A DNA stretch of 64,000 bases from Diprion similis (lineage: Eukaryota; Arthropoda; Insecta; Hymenoptera; Diprionidae), in assembly GCF_021155765.1 (NCBI RefSeq), contig NC_060106.1:15092031-15156030 (forward strand). Direction: 5' to 3'. The notes beneath the pieces are model-generated. The model did not search any database and was not told where the DNA came from. It was given only the letters and a program-made list of their open reading frames with translations. Positions 27,117 through 39,509 of this stretch are shown piece after piece. Both the position numbers and the translations under genes were made by a program. Every line of letters begins with the position of its first letter. Position 1 is the first letter of the stretch.

Positions 27117-29893
27117 CGGTAACCATTTTTCGACAGCTGTAATAAGTAGAGCGAAAGTAATGTCCAGAGATTAGAATCAAAGTACTGGAAGAGTGCGTTG
27201 AATTATGCTAATTGTACTGGAATATTAATCAGGTGTTTGTCGCTTGGAAATTAATAGACGCTAACTCCTATTTTAGGACACAATGCCAATTATAGATTGA
27301 TCCAAACTAGTTCAAGGTCAGTCGAGGAAACCCGAGTAACGAATAAATGAAATCATTTTTTTAATTATATAAGTAGTCACAAGTTTGATGAAGAGATTTG
27401 CTCACAATCGGTCTCGTACAATTTCAACTCTCAACACTCTTGTCTCGGTACAACATTTTCACCTCAAACGACGAGTGGAAAAATAATTACACGCTCGGTG
27501 ATAAAAAGCTGGGTGATCAAATTTCAAATTGTCCATGGAACGGGCTTTCATGGCTGTCATGGTTTTGGAGGATTACAGAACGATTACAAGGCTTAAATTT
27601 AAAGTCCCGCGTAGCAGAGCAACCCTTTGTGGGCTAGTGTATGGTTTTACAATCAGTCACCCGTGCTGTGACACAGTAAAGGGGTAGCCCACCCGTTTCA
27701 AAAAGCGGATTAATCCTTTTTGATTTTGCACTATCGATCCCGACGCCGCTGGTTCATCGTGATTGATGGGCTTTTCAGCGATTTCTAGACTTTCCTCTCT
27801 CCCATTCTCTCGTGGACAATGAACGAAGATTTCACCATTCTATAGCCCTTCGCAAATATCTGCGGTTTCACGCGTTTTATTTTTCCATTTCTACCGTCAT
27901 CTCGATAACAAATACACTGCCGAGTCACTGTTGGCGCTGACTCTTAAGTACCCTTCAAAGTCACGTATCTACTGAAGAGATTCATTACACCGGTTTGAAA
28001 GAAAATCTAATTCACAACCACCATCTTGATGGCATACTCAATATATGAGTATGGATGTTATAGGAAATTCCCAGCATTAGTGATAATTTCAGGGGAAGAA
28101 TAGGGATGAGTATTTTGATAGTAGAAAGATTGGGTGGATAAACAATCGATGAGCGATCGTTAATGATGACCACCAGCGCAGACTTCTGAAAACAACGTAT
28201 TTATTTCATTTAAATTAATTTCCCAGTCGTCGAACTAATATTTCCGACTCTGCTTGATAAGGGTTCTTACCCCCGATACTTTTTGCCAAATAGTAAATCA
28301 CTCTCTTTGATTATCTAACCACGATGCCCGTGAAAAATCGTTGCCATCTCGCCAAATGAGAGTGTGTTCGAGCATGAACTTTTGATGGGCGGTATCAATT
28401 AGGTGGTTCAGTCTAGGGGCTGAAGGTACTTTGTATCGATAGACGAGTACGGTAAAGCTGCAACAAAAACGTATCGGTTATAATGTGGCAAGGGTGAAAT
28501 TGATTAGGAGCTGGTTAGCATCGACGGCTGACCCGCAACGAGCCAAAGTCACTTCTAGACCAATTGAGTCTACATCCGGGCCTCTCGAATCAAACCATAT
28601 CGCGAACAACTAGCCCGAGAAAAACGGTTTCTCAGCCCGCAGTTGCTCTGTGCGATGTACTCGATGTGTACTTCGGCGCGTAAGAAGTGCAGAGATCGAA
28701 AATAAAATAGAGGCGGAGAGGTTTCCTAGCCCCCGTAACGAGCGGACTTCAACTGCAGTGTATACTGTGCCCGTTTGCTAGGCCCAACGTATAAGGCATA
28801 GGGCCCCTAGCTCATTCCTCTTTCTCTCTCCTTCTTCTTTCTCCTTTTTTTTTTTTTTTTTTGATAGGAATGATGATGTATGGATGTTGGCTGGGTGCTA
28901 GGGGCTCGGTAAAGGGTTCCATTGTCGTGCCTTCCTGCCCCCAGCCCCCTCAGCCGCCCTTAGGCCGGTAGCAGGGAGAGACCCTCGTCGGCAGGGGGGA
29001 GGTGAAATATTGCAGCCGCGCAAGCGACCTACGTACACTCCTGATTCGTAATATACGCTCTGTAAACTGTATACTGTTAATTTTATGCCCGATTTTCGGC
29101 CTCCCTCCTCTTCACGAAAATATCATTGTTCTTCGAGGGACCGACGATTTTCTAAACGAAACATAAGGGTCAAGTGCGCCTGTCCACCATTAGGTTCGAC
29201 TTGTGCTCTCTTCTCTCTCTTAAAGCCAGCGTTTTGGGTTTTATTCCCTCGCTCTAACGGCCTATTGTCAGCCGCAGAAAAATTTTCATTAACAAAACGC
29301 CGCATTCAAATCGAAGCTAAAAACTAACGAGTATGCTTCGATTAGTTCAAACTACACTTCAGAAGTAAGTAAGCGCAATATGTAGCTGCCTAACATCTAT
29401 AATACTTTGGGTTAATACGTAAAGGAACTCTCTCGTTAACACATCTTAGAATATTGCACCGGCAGGCTGTAGCCGTTTGTTATGTAACCAAGTGAAAGTC
29501 AGGATACACGCCTGCAAAGTTGCCTTTTAGTCGGAAGAAGTGCGAACAAAAGCGGTGTCTTATATCAGTCAAATCGGAAACTTGAAAAATTCACGCGACC
29601 ATTTTGCAATTAAGATATAGTTTAGGTGTGGTGAGTAATCAACGTATTATTTTCTTCACAATATTCGGCGATGTATTTTTGACCTCGAAAAATCCAACCT
29701 TTAGATTTTTTTGAGCTCGATTTTAAATATACTGATACTTTCTATGCAGGAAGTTAATTAATGAATGTAACGAAAGATGGTCGTTACGAAATTCGTTGAG
29801 TCACTTCGATGGTTAAAGATACTTATTTTCAACCGTGTGCGTTCCCTGAGAGGAAGAGCAGCCGCGATGATCCCATTCTAATCAGAAGCGACG

Positions 29894-30310
29894 TCACGAC
29901 TTAGCCCGACCCTTGAACTTGAAGGTGGAACGAAAACGGGAGAGTGGCTGCCTAGTAGGGCAGGGCGACAAGTAGCGATGTAATTCGATCAGGATCGCCT
30001 CGAACAACCGGTAGAACGTGTAACAGAGCATGAATACCTGTAGAACAAAAGGCATATCCTCAATTAACGTGCCAGCCTGAAATCGGACACCAGCCGCGTT
30101 CAATATGCAAATCCGATCGGACATGGTTTTAGAAATTCGCCTCGGCCCTTCCACCGTCCCAACAATGCGTGACTCTGCCAACAATGGGAAATAATAAACC
30201 GTGATAAATAGCTGCGCAAATACACAACAATCGAGGTAGCTCGCGTTCCAGGTGGGCGATTCAAATTCTTGAATAAATACTACGACGGGTAAATAGTCCT
30301 CGGTAGCCAA
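29894..30310 (-). CDS. Weak candidate ORF, 138 aa, unrecognised
   Basis: A single open frame has two hydrophobic segments, at about residues 30-44 (FAQLFITVYYFPLL) and about 85-110 (MPFVLQVFMLCYTFYRLFEA). Its C-terminus is basic and ends FKFKGRAKS. Codon choice looks fairly natural and it could be one exon of a small membrane protein gene. I recognise no family and see no promoter or poly(A) signal tied to it. A few ORFs of this length are expected by chance in a window this size. Confidence 0.2.
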   Translation of the reverse strand: MATEDYLPVVVFIQEFESPTWNASYLDCCVFAQLFITVYYFPLLAESRIVGTVEGPRRISKTMSDRICILNAAGVRFQAGTLIEDMPFVLQVFMLCYTFYRLFEAILIELHRYLSPCPTRQPLSRFRSTFKFKGRAKS

Positions 30311-33300
30311 TGGGAAAACGTAGCCCGTAGTGCTGCGGCAGTGAACGAAAAGGGGCTGCAGGGGAGCCCCGGGATCTTCTTATTATTAATTTTTCATGTT
30401 TGCATATTTGCCAAGCCTCATAATTTGTCAAACGATGAGTTATACCGTCTGAAAAGCAAACACGATTATTCGACTGGATTCTCATGCACGGCGCAGGTGC
30501 GAAAATTCGAAATCCGGCTATTCTTCGAATTCAAACCTGTTCAAATTCGCCTGCGACCATTTTTCCCCGATAGGGTGGTGGAATGATTCCACTGGAAAGT
30601 GGTCCACAGAGACAGATTGAGGGGTGTGTTCGAAACGAAATCAGTCTTTTGTTTTACAACCCCTAAAACGGCCGTTGGGGATTTTGCTCAAAGTGACGCC
30701 CATTCATTAGAAACTCCACCCGTTGACTGTGTGCCCTGCGTGTACCTCTTCTCGGCGTTTACCCACCTCCAGCATCCCTACATCTATGTTCTTTGCTCAT
30801 GTCAGGGGTAAACTTCGCCGTCGAGTCTAGGGAAGATTAAAAACGTTCCGGAGACATTTTTTTCACCCTGCCGGAACCGGCCGTCTGATATTCCTGAGGA
30901 ATCTGTAATTGATCCTCGCACTTCTGCACCGAGTTAGATAGTGAAGTGATTTGCCAATTTATTCGGGAGTCCCTTGCGACGTGGATCAGCACCTCGACAC
31001 CCGGGCTGCTCGCTCTTCTAATTCCCGCGTGGATCCCTTCGCTAGAGAAATCCTCGGGGATGAAAGGAAAGGCTGATCATGCTTATACTCGTGCAGCTCT
31101 GGATACATTAATCCAAATAACTTCCACCACATCGCACCTACCGCTTAACCCTTTTCATCAAAGTGCAATCCACGTGATTAAACGACCTTATACCTCACGG
31201 TGCATTCGATCAGCTGCTAATGAAATGCTGCTTTAGGTGGACTGAAACAGATGAACCAATTATTATCAATTCATTCAAATACAGAATATAAATTGTCTTG
31301 CGAATTTGAAGAGGTATTGCGAAGATTTCTTCTTCAATTTATATCCCTGTATATCAGATTACACATACTAACCTCAATACTGTATAATAATAGCCACATT
31401 TTTGCGGCACAAAAAAATCCTACAAAGAAATCCTTCTTTCTCTCCCCCACACGTGGGTTCGCAAGAATTCTCAAGGCGTTCCCCACCTCTTCCCGATCCT
31501 TTTTATATAAACACGAAAAAAAAAACCACAAATGGGCAGAAAAACACGGCATAATTTATGGACGGCCCCTTGTCAAGTTTCGGCATTAAAAAAGATTCAG
31601 TTCTCGAGACATAGGCATAGGATATCGAGTTCAGACTCGGCTGAGAATAATTCTGGTTAGACGAATTGTCACCCAAGTATATTGACCTTCTTCATATATG
31701 CCAGTGTGGGTAAGGTTAATGGAAAGATAAAAACCTGGCCTCCCGGGGCGAATCGACAAATCAGCTATTGGCGATGAGTGGTGCTGTCGAGAATGCATTA
31801 CTCGTCCGAGAATCTTTGATCTTTGACTCCTGTATTGAGATATACTTGACTCCACGATTAACAATCAGTCGCTTTCCGACCACCAGCCGCTTGCGGTTCC
31901 CAATGATATTAATAATCGCGATGGGAGTATAATATTAATTAGTACAGTATCTCGGCCGTCTGGTATACCGATTCTAGCATTGAGCAATTGCTTCAGAGTG
32001 CGATGGATCTCTTGCGAATTATCAATGTTCGAAGATGTTGACAAACTCTACGGAGACTAGGATCACACCTACACCGACCCATCACCAGGTGGACAAAGGC
32101 GCAAGGAATTGAGTTTGTATGCTCAAAGGTGGATCGGTATCATATGTCAAAGGTTACCTTTCCTGGAACATACCTTTATCCAAGGCAGACGGGAGGTAGA
32201 TACGGGACCGTTTTATAGCCGAATCAGGTTTAGCAGTCGTAAAATTCTCAGACGTGCATCCACATCTTTAGCACGAAGAAGCAAGCAACGTGGTGACCGG
32301 TACCAATAAGAAGGTTGCACGGATGAGGTGCCACGTTGGTGAACCCATGTCTACCCTCATCATCCGAATCGAGGTTCACCGAGGATCAACCGCGACACAA
32401 ATATCTTGAGCACCAGATGTACGCGCGGATGAATTTCCCCGACGCAAAAGTCATCCTGGTCGGAACACAAGAATTCCCGATTTTGGGCGAAAGACCAAAG
32501 ACCACTCTGGAAAGACAGGAGATAGAATCGCGCCAGCGCGGGTCGATAGGCAGCCAGGTTGCCTGGCGACAGCAGCCGTCGCTTCCTACCGCAGCAGAGA
32601 AGTTACTTTGGGATCCGCAGACAGAACTCCGTCAGTCTCCGGTACGTTAGCTGGGTCGGTGGGTTTCTCCATCAAGAAAACGACGTGCTTTTGGTAAGAT
32701 TTGATGTAAGTTTAAATAAAACACAGTTTCCTTATAGATTAAACACCATCTAAGGTAATGCCTGTGTTCTGCTTTTCTTTGAAAATTTGTGTTTGACGAG
32801 TGCATGGGTTCTTGACGTTTTTCAAATATTTTTTAAAACACCGCTGGGGTTGCACGCGCGTGATTGATGATTTGAAAACAGTATATCAACGGTAAATGCA
32901 ATTTCATGTATCACGAGCGGTCGCCACTTCAACATCTTGATCTGAAAATCGTTTTCTTTATTTCAGCACTGTGTAACGCCGTATTAGTGTATTTTAGATA
33001 TAAATTTCATAAGCAATAATCAGATAAGACTATTTTAAAACTTTTTACGCGCACAACGATGAAAACAGTACGAAGCAAGTAAACGAGTGTTCACGACAGT
33101 CTCGTGGGATGACATGGCATTAAAATTATAAAATTTCTCGAATCCTTAATTAATAATTGTGTCAATTGAAACAGGGGGATTCTTACCAATCAAAATAATT
33201 AAACGTGGCATGTACGAGGCCCAGACTTAGCGTCTCTGAACTGCTTAACACCAAGTCGAAAAAATAAGAAGAAACGTGCCGTCTGCGCCCACTTGTTGAC

Positions 33301-33372
33301 CAGAGTCTCTGTGAGCACGAATAAATCATATCTAGCATCCAGTTACACCGCCCGTTCGTTTGTTGGTGCGTT

Positions 33373-33420
33373 TTGTTCATTCGTTCGTTCGTTCGTTCAT
33401 TCGTTCGTCTGTTCGTTCGT
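33373..33420. repeat. (TTCG)n / (TTCA)n tetranucleotide microsatellite
   Basis: Tandem TTCG units alternate with TTCA and TTCTG variants. A shorter relative, (TTCG)4, lies at 10130-10149. Confidence 0.85.
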
Positions 33421-34025
33421 TGGGACGAATCCAGCCTGCTTAAGTACATCTAGTCAGCTGGTCCCCGGTACCGAGTTTCTAATCTGCAGTTGTCGGTCAC
33501 CTCGCGACAGCGTCGGTATACGTAATAATTGAGAGTAATTCTTAATTACCTCGAAGTTGTTATAAACTCGTTAATATTAGACGACACGTACTTGCATCAC
33601 TAGTCTAACGACGACTGAACATTTTTTTAATGAATTATTAGTGTGGTTGGATTTAATATTCACAGATTTTTAAAAACAATGTCAATTTTTCAACCGGATA
33701 AAATACTGACAAACTTCAGTTTTGAACCGATATATTCCCGTGATTCTTGGAAATGACGTTACGCGAGCTAACAAAACACGAAAGAGAATTACTTCACAGG
33801 AATTGACCATATCACTTATCTAATCAACATACATTAGCAGCGCACTCGGTCACTTAGCTGGGATTATTCCCTTTAGCTTTTCCGGGTTTTACATCGAATA
33901 CGGCAAAAGCTCATCGAAAAACAAATCTCCACGTTAATCGTCGGGCGGAGCGTAAGGAATGAATTTCGACTTCGCGCAGTTATTTCGCAAAGTTGTAATA
34001 CCTACTTAGCTTGTAAAATTATTTT

Positions 34026-34151
34026 TCACTCGTGAAAGAGTGCGTTAAAATACGGGAACACATTATCGCTGACGGTACACGAAGACTTCTCCTGCCATTG
34101 AGAAACCAACAGACCAGCCGTGAACACGAGCAAGACAAGAAATAGTGCCAT
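34026..34151 (-). CDS. Possible short secreted peptide (41 aa) or first exon
   Basis: From ATG at 34151 (reading left), in the good context CAAACAATGG, the ORF opens with MALFLVLLVFTAGLLVSQ. This is a textbook hydrophobic signal sequence and is followed by a polar tail (WQEKSSC..) to a stop at 34026-34028. It sits head-to-head with the carboxylase gene, only 171 bases from that gene's ATG, so the two could share a promoter. The tail has one Cys and no dibasic cleavage site or Gla-like Glu cluster. If real, it may be the first exon of a longer gene to the left, but the internal GT sites are weak. Chance remains quite possible. Confidence 0.3.
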   Translation of the reverse strand: MALFLVLLVFTAGLLVSQWQEKSSCTVSDNVFPYFNALFHE

Positions 34152-34322
34152 TGTTTGAATGATACTCCGCTGATCGGTGCGTTCGAAATACAAAACTGAA
34201 TTTATGATGTAACTGCGTCGACAGTGAATGATCAGTGATTGAGAGAAACCGTTTAAACGAGTGTGAAATAACCGTGACTTGATGAGCGATGGCATGGTTT
34301 CAGATATTAGGATTCCGGGAAA

Positions 34323-37300
34323 ATGAAACAACGGTTAAAGTGTTCGGATGTGGCCGAAAAATCTGCGACCAACTGCGGAGGGTGTGCTGAACCCGATGAA
34401 CATAAATCCAAAACCAAGAGCTGGACGGTTCAGCTCTCGGAGATGCTACCTAGCGACAAAGCCTTCGAGGAAGTCTGCGGATTCCGGCTCGGTGACCTCA
34501 AGAACTACGAAAAATTTGTCGCTCTGATGTACCGACCAACAAACCCAGCATCCCTCGGAGTGGCTCGCGCGCTTTTCGGTAAGTCAGATCAAACACTTTG
34601 TTAGATTGTCTGTAAAGTCGGATGATGCAGATCGGATCGGGCGGTGAGGATAAAGAATTTATATGAACCAGTGGTTCTAAAACGAGTTTCTAATTCCATA
34701 GTCATAAAAAGTAATGTCCACCTCTTAACTGGGCTCGCCAAATACCGAACCTATTATTTTGACTTGGATCACGCGACTGATTACAGTCTTTATAAGTTTA
34801 TTCTAGCGAGAGAAAAAACTGAACTGCCCAAACATTTATACGCAGCCATCCAAGAATCCGTAGGCCAGTATTCGGGTGAATATTTAATCACTGTTTGACG
34901 AAAATTGGAGCCCACCTTCCGATTGGTCATCCTGACTTTTAACGCGCATTCTTTCTCACAAACACTGTCACCAATTTTAGTCTTCTACATTCACGGTTCT
35001 CAAGGATATGGTGCAAGGTTGTAAAATCGAACAGTTGGGTGTGAATTCACCATGCTCGGTTGGTAATGACTCGAGTCGTGTTTGGTTCGAAAAATGTAGA
35101 TGTATGAGCCTGATAAGCCAGATCAGTGACCACGAAGTCTGTTTAATCAATTTACGATTTGGTCTTTTTGACTGTCGCTGCTCTTTTGAACATCGCCACT
35201 CGGCACTCGCAGAATCAAGTTACACCGATTATGGCACGTGTGCATAGTCAGCTTAAAACGCTATCCGACGAGAATTAGATAATAAACTGACCAGCTAACG
35301 GGGAATAAATCTTGTAATAATGTATGACAATACATAACTGTTCGATTCAAACAGAGAATATCAGTAAGAATATCGGTAGAACCGAGTAGATAACCGCAAT
35401 AAATGGACAAATGGTCGTTAGGACTTTGCATTACCTCGAATTTTATCTTTACCACCCACGCATAACGCAACGCCTGTGACGCTCTTCTTCACTGAAAGTA
35501 TGAAGACTCGGTACAATGCAGCGTGTCTCTTGTTACTCGTTACTTTTTACTCCTTTCCATCTCCGCTGTAGGTAAGTTCTGACTGGTCGGAGATAACCCG
35601 ATAAGAATACGCGTACGTACAGCTTTCCATGTGGCAGACTCCAAGGTCAAACAGAGCCAGTCAAAATAAAGCCGAACGCCCACGTGAGGCGGACCACAAT
35701 CGTATAAAGATTGATTATCTTGATCATGCTCAAAGTGCATTAACAATCGATAGACAATCTTACCAAAGGTCGAGATGCTGATTCAGCCTAACACTTTTCA
35801 CTGTTACACTTACAGGACTGTGCATGGTGATCGACATCGTGGAGGAGAGAGGCTTTTCTGACATTGATCTCAAATGGGGGGATCCAGCGACTTGTCACTT
35901 CCCTTTGATCCACGGAATGAAGCCTCCGCGATTGCCATGGACCATCGCGTTGTACACCCTGATGTGGCTCGGTGCCGGAGGCATCATGATTGGGTTCAGC
36001 TTCAAGCTAGCATGCGGTTGTTTCCTCCTGCCGTACTGGTACTTTTTTATACTCGACAAAATGAACTGGAATAATCACAGCTACTTGTACGGCGTCGTCG
36101 CTATATTATTTTGGGGCACCGGAGCCAACAAGTACTTGTGAGTAAACACGTGTCATTTCTGATAAAAATCAGTTGGATGAGTCGTGATGTCAAGGTGCGT
36201 TATAACGTCGTTTTAATCATTCGAAACGTTCACGAATTTTACATCCGTTTTAGTTCAATGGATGCAAGATCGTACAGATTAGGAGACAACAGCGTGCCTC
36301 TTTGGAATTATTTTATCCTCAAGTTCCAATTTTTTGCCTTGTACTTCCTGGCTGGGCTGAAAAAGTCCAGTAAAGAATGGCTGGATGGCTACGCGATGAT
36401 GAATCTCTCCAGGCATTGGGTTTTCGACCCATTCAAGTAAGTTGCTATATCGAACACAGCATATTTTATAATATATCATTTCATTATGCCGTATCGATTA
36501 ATACTCGATAGGATTACCGTAATTACGCGGTGCATTTACCTTTCCTCAGGCTGTTTCTAAGTACTGATCAGATCGACTTTCTCATCGTTCACTGGTTCGC
36601 ATTCCTTTTTGACTTGACTGTTGGCTTCTGGATGCTGTTTGACCGGACGCGACTTCCTGCTATGGTGTTTTGCACCAGTTTTCACCTTATGAACTCCCGA
36701 CTTTTTCACATTGGTGAGACGATCAGTTTTGGGGAACCATGAAAGCATGAGCAATAACGAAGATCGTCCATTTCTGGACCTCAAAGGTCTGTATTTATCC
36801 CAAAATATATTTTCAATTCCATTTAGGGATGTTCCCGTACGTCTGTCTGGCCACGATGCCTCTGTTTTGTCACGTTGATTGGCCGACGAAAATCGAAGGC
36901 TGGTTCGTCGGTCGATCCAAGTCTCATTTGCGAAGCGATCAAGTTCCGGATCAAAAACAGCACAAGAACCAGTGTTATAATAGAATTGGCAAATCGATGA
37001 AACAAAGTGATGATTTTATTTCGAAAGAGAAGAAATGTTTTTCTGGTGAGGCTGCTTCTAAAACTGAGAGTCCCAGTGTTGCGGCAGACACAAGTGACGA
37101 TGGAAGAAGTCAAGAAGATTCGAATGTAAAGAAATGTCAAGATGACTCGACACAAGAAAGTGATCACCACAACTGTTTTAGTGACCTGGAGCTGAGACAA
37201 TTAACCGGGAAATCGACTCTTGTTTATCCGAAACCCGCCAACGGACGAAAAAAGAAATTGTTTCGTAAAGTAAACGTGACCAAGAAACAAAAATTCGTCG

Positions 37301-38916
37301 TTGGACTGTTGCTCTTTCACGTATTCATGCAACTCTTCTTGCCGTACTCTCATTTCATCACAAAGGTACGTTTCAGGTCCCTGAAACAAAAATAATTCTA
37401 CTTGTTAAAACTTGGAGAGAAAAAGTTCAGTGCCTCAGATTTGAAGTTATTAAATATTGGCTGTTTCAATGTTTCAGTGCATTTCAAAAGCCAAGCTATA
37501 ACAACACTTCCTGGACTTTATTTCAGGGTTACAACAATTGGGTTCCAGGTTTATATGGTTATTCTTGGGACATGATGGTCCACTCCTGGGACACTATTTT
37601 GGTCGTCATTAAGATACACGATAACGTACACAACGAAGATCATTACTTAGATCCGCAAGCGTGGGTTCAGGGAGATCGGTGGTCTAAGCACGGTGACATG
37701 GTCAAACAATACGCTCATTGTTTAAAGGTATGATTTACATTTATTATCCAATTAATTATATACCTTAATCCCAGATCTGAAAATAACTGTTAGTCACCGC
37801 AGTAAACCCAGTCACGCGCTTGTGATCTTTTCATACTTTGTTATCACCGAATCAACGTCTACGAAGTCTTAATAGCGATGCATTGACTCAACAAATTAAA
37901 AAGTGATTCACGAGCTACTATATGTAATAATTTAATTAAAGTTTGGCTTCATTACGTGCACTATAATGCAAACACTCAACCGTTTAGGACAATCTTATGA
38001 ACGAGAGGCAAAAGGCATTGACGACTGGACAACAACCAAGTGTAGCGGATCATTGGGCAAAACTCTCGAACAACTTGAGCATTTATATCGACGTCTGGTG
38101 TTCTTTGAACGGACGTTTCCTCCAAAGAGTATTCAATCCTAAAGTAAACCTTTTGACTGCGGAATGGCACCCCTTCCAACCCGTTTCTTATCTGATGCCT
38201 CTAATGACGCAATTCAGCTCCTATCGGTAAATAGAATGGATCAGACTTTGACCTTTGCTCTCTATTATACAGTTGCTTGAAGAAAAAACAAAACTTCAAA
38301 TAATAGGAGAATCAGTCATCCGATAACAAGTCATTTTCTAATGTCATATAGGAACAAACTGGATGAGATTCAACGCGCCGTTTACTCTTGGTCCAACTAT
38401 ACGGATGTACTTTTCGTAGCGGACTATCCAGGAATGGAACTGGAGAATTACATCGACAGAGATTTGTCTAACGTGACATTGACCGTGCTCGAAGGTCAGG
38501 TGATCTACTTCGAAGATGATTGGCAACAGGGGGTTACGATTTCCAAGGGAAATCACCTCGAAATAAGTCCAGGAAAATTCCATAACGTACAAACGATAAG
38601 CTTTCACCCAGCGTGCCTGATGTACACTTTCACAAATGGTACCAAGCAGAGACTCGAGAGAGAAGGGTACATATTTAAACCGTCGGAGAGGATTAAGATG
38701 TAAAAAAATTTTATAAATTATGAATTATCTTTAACATGGCGACATTAAATTTTCAGGAGAATCGAACCACCAGAAAAACCAAAAGATGTCTTCCCAATTT
38801 TAAAGGAAATGAGGTACAAATTGAATGCCTGGAAACGTACGCTTGGACATATCGCTGCCGCATTTTTTTACTTCGCTTACGACGTTCCCATGCTGCGTCG
38901 AGTTCAGGTCAACTAA
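34323..38916 (+). CDS. GGCX: Vitamin K-dependent gamma-glutamyl carboxylase
   Basis: This integral ER membrane enzyme converts Glu to gamma-carboxyglutamate in substrate proteins, coupled to vitamin K hydroquinone epoxidation. Nine exons: 34323-34578, 35816-36137, 36254-36436, 36550-36713, 36827-37365, 37527-37727, 37988-38226, 38352-38699, 38757-38916. All junctions are GT/AG with matching phases, giving 803 aa (human 758). Family hallmarks in order: LPYWYFFILDK..WNNHSYLYG (His173 matches human His160), VPLWNY, AGLKK (Lys229-230; human Lys218 is the catalytic base), SRHW, LFLPYSHF, GYNNWVPGLYGYSWDMMVHS and DVWCSLNGRF. Cys112 and Cys553 align with the human Cys99-Cys450 disulfide pair. Several hydrophobic helices lie in residues 125-325 and 465-485. 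Odd point: the linker at about 333-460 is expanded, charged and Ser/Lys-rich. The last exon starts after a weak-looking AT|GTAAAA donor but continues the family's amphipathic C-terminus. Confidence 0.96.
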
Positions 38917-39426
38917 TTTAGAAAAATTGCGTATTTTTGTTACAATATATATTTTTTTCATCCGAGAAGTCGAATAATTTCTTATGTATGTATAATATAT
39001 ATACATAGGGGTTTACGTATTAGGAAATGTTTTTTCACCAGATCGTGGACTTGTGCATCATCATTTAGATAATTGGCGGTACGTTATAAAATGTTAACAA
39101 CGTAATTGTATTATACAAAGTCCAAAACAATTACTGCTATAGTCGTACATCATCCGCACGATCAGGATTAATGAGTGCCATCAAATGAGATTCGCGAAAT
39201 GATTTGAAAGATAACGGTTACGAGGCCCGAATGTCCTAAATGTCAACAGAAGCCTTCGATTTATTCATTACTTATTTATAGTATGTACGTTATGATAGGG
39301 GGATTATCTAAGTCTTGCTACAAGCAGTAAAACCGTGCCAATGTCGAATTCGCAAGTGTCGTTCTAAACTATCTTACAGCGCAGAGAAGTCTTTGCAAGT
39401 ATACTGCAACAACGTGTAAATATGCA

Positions 39427-39432
39427 AATAAA
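39427..39432 (+). terminator. AATAAA poly(A) signal of the carboxylase gene
   Basis: A canonical signal lies about 510 bases after the stop at 38916. A second AATAAA at 39486-39491 could serve as an alternative. Confidence 0.5.
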
Positions 39433-39509
39433 TAACTGAGATTAACTGATTTATAAAATGTAGAAGTTAGCACTTTGAAAAGGCAAATAAAAATATCTTA
39501 TTATACGGA

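Larger units (their letters stand above)
12470..33990. other. About 21 kb without a supportable gene
   Basis: This stretch has scattered short ORFs but none with a recognisable domain or a consistent exon chain. It holds the fold-back element at 15876-16085, the MITE-like element at 21101-21321, several microsatellites, a 21-base G tract and a dense group of CACGTG E-boxes (21.8-24.9 kb). A GC-rich, CpG-rich block lies near 15400-15770. One ORF (29894-30310, minus) is listed separately as a weak candidate. By analogy with other developmental regulators, long gene-poor DNA beside a proneural gene may hold enhancers; that is inference. Confidence 0.55.

Noticed and set aside
34644-34898. 84-aa ORF inside carboxylase intron 1
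   Set aside because: It has no recognisable domain and interrupts a gene whose exon 1-2 join is secure. It is likely chance.
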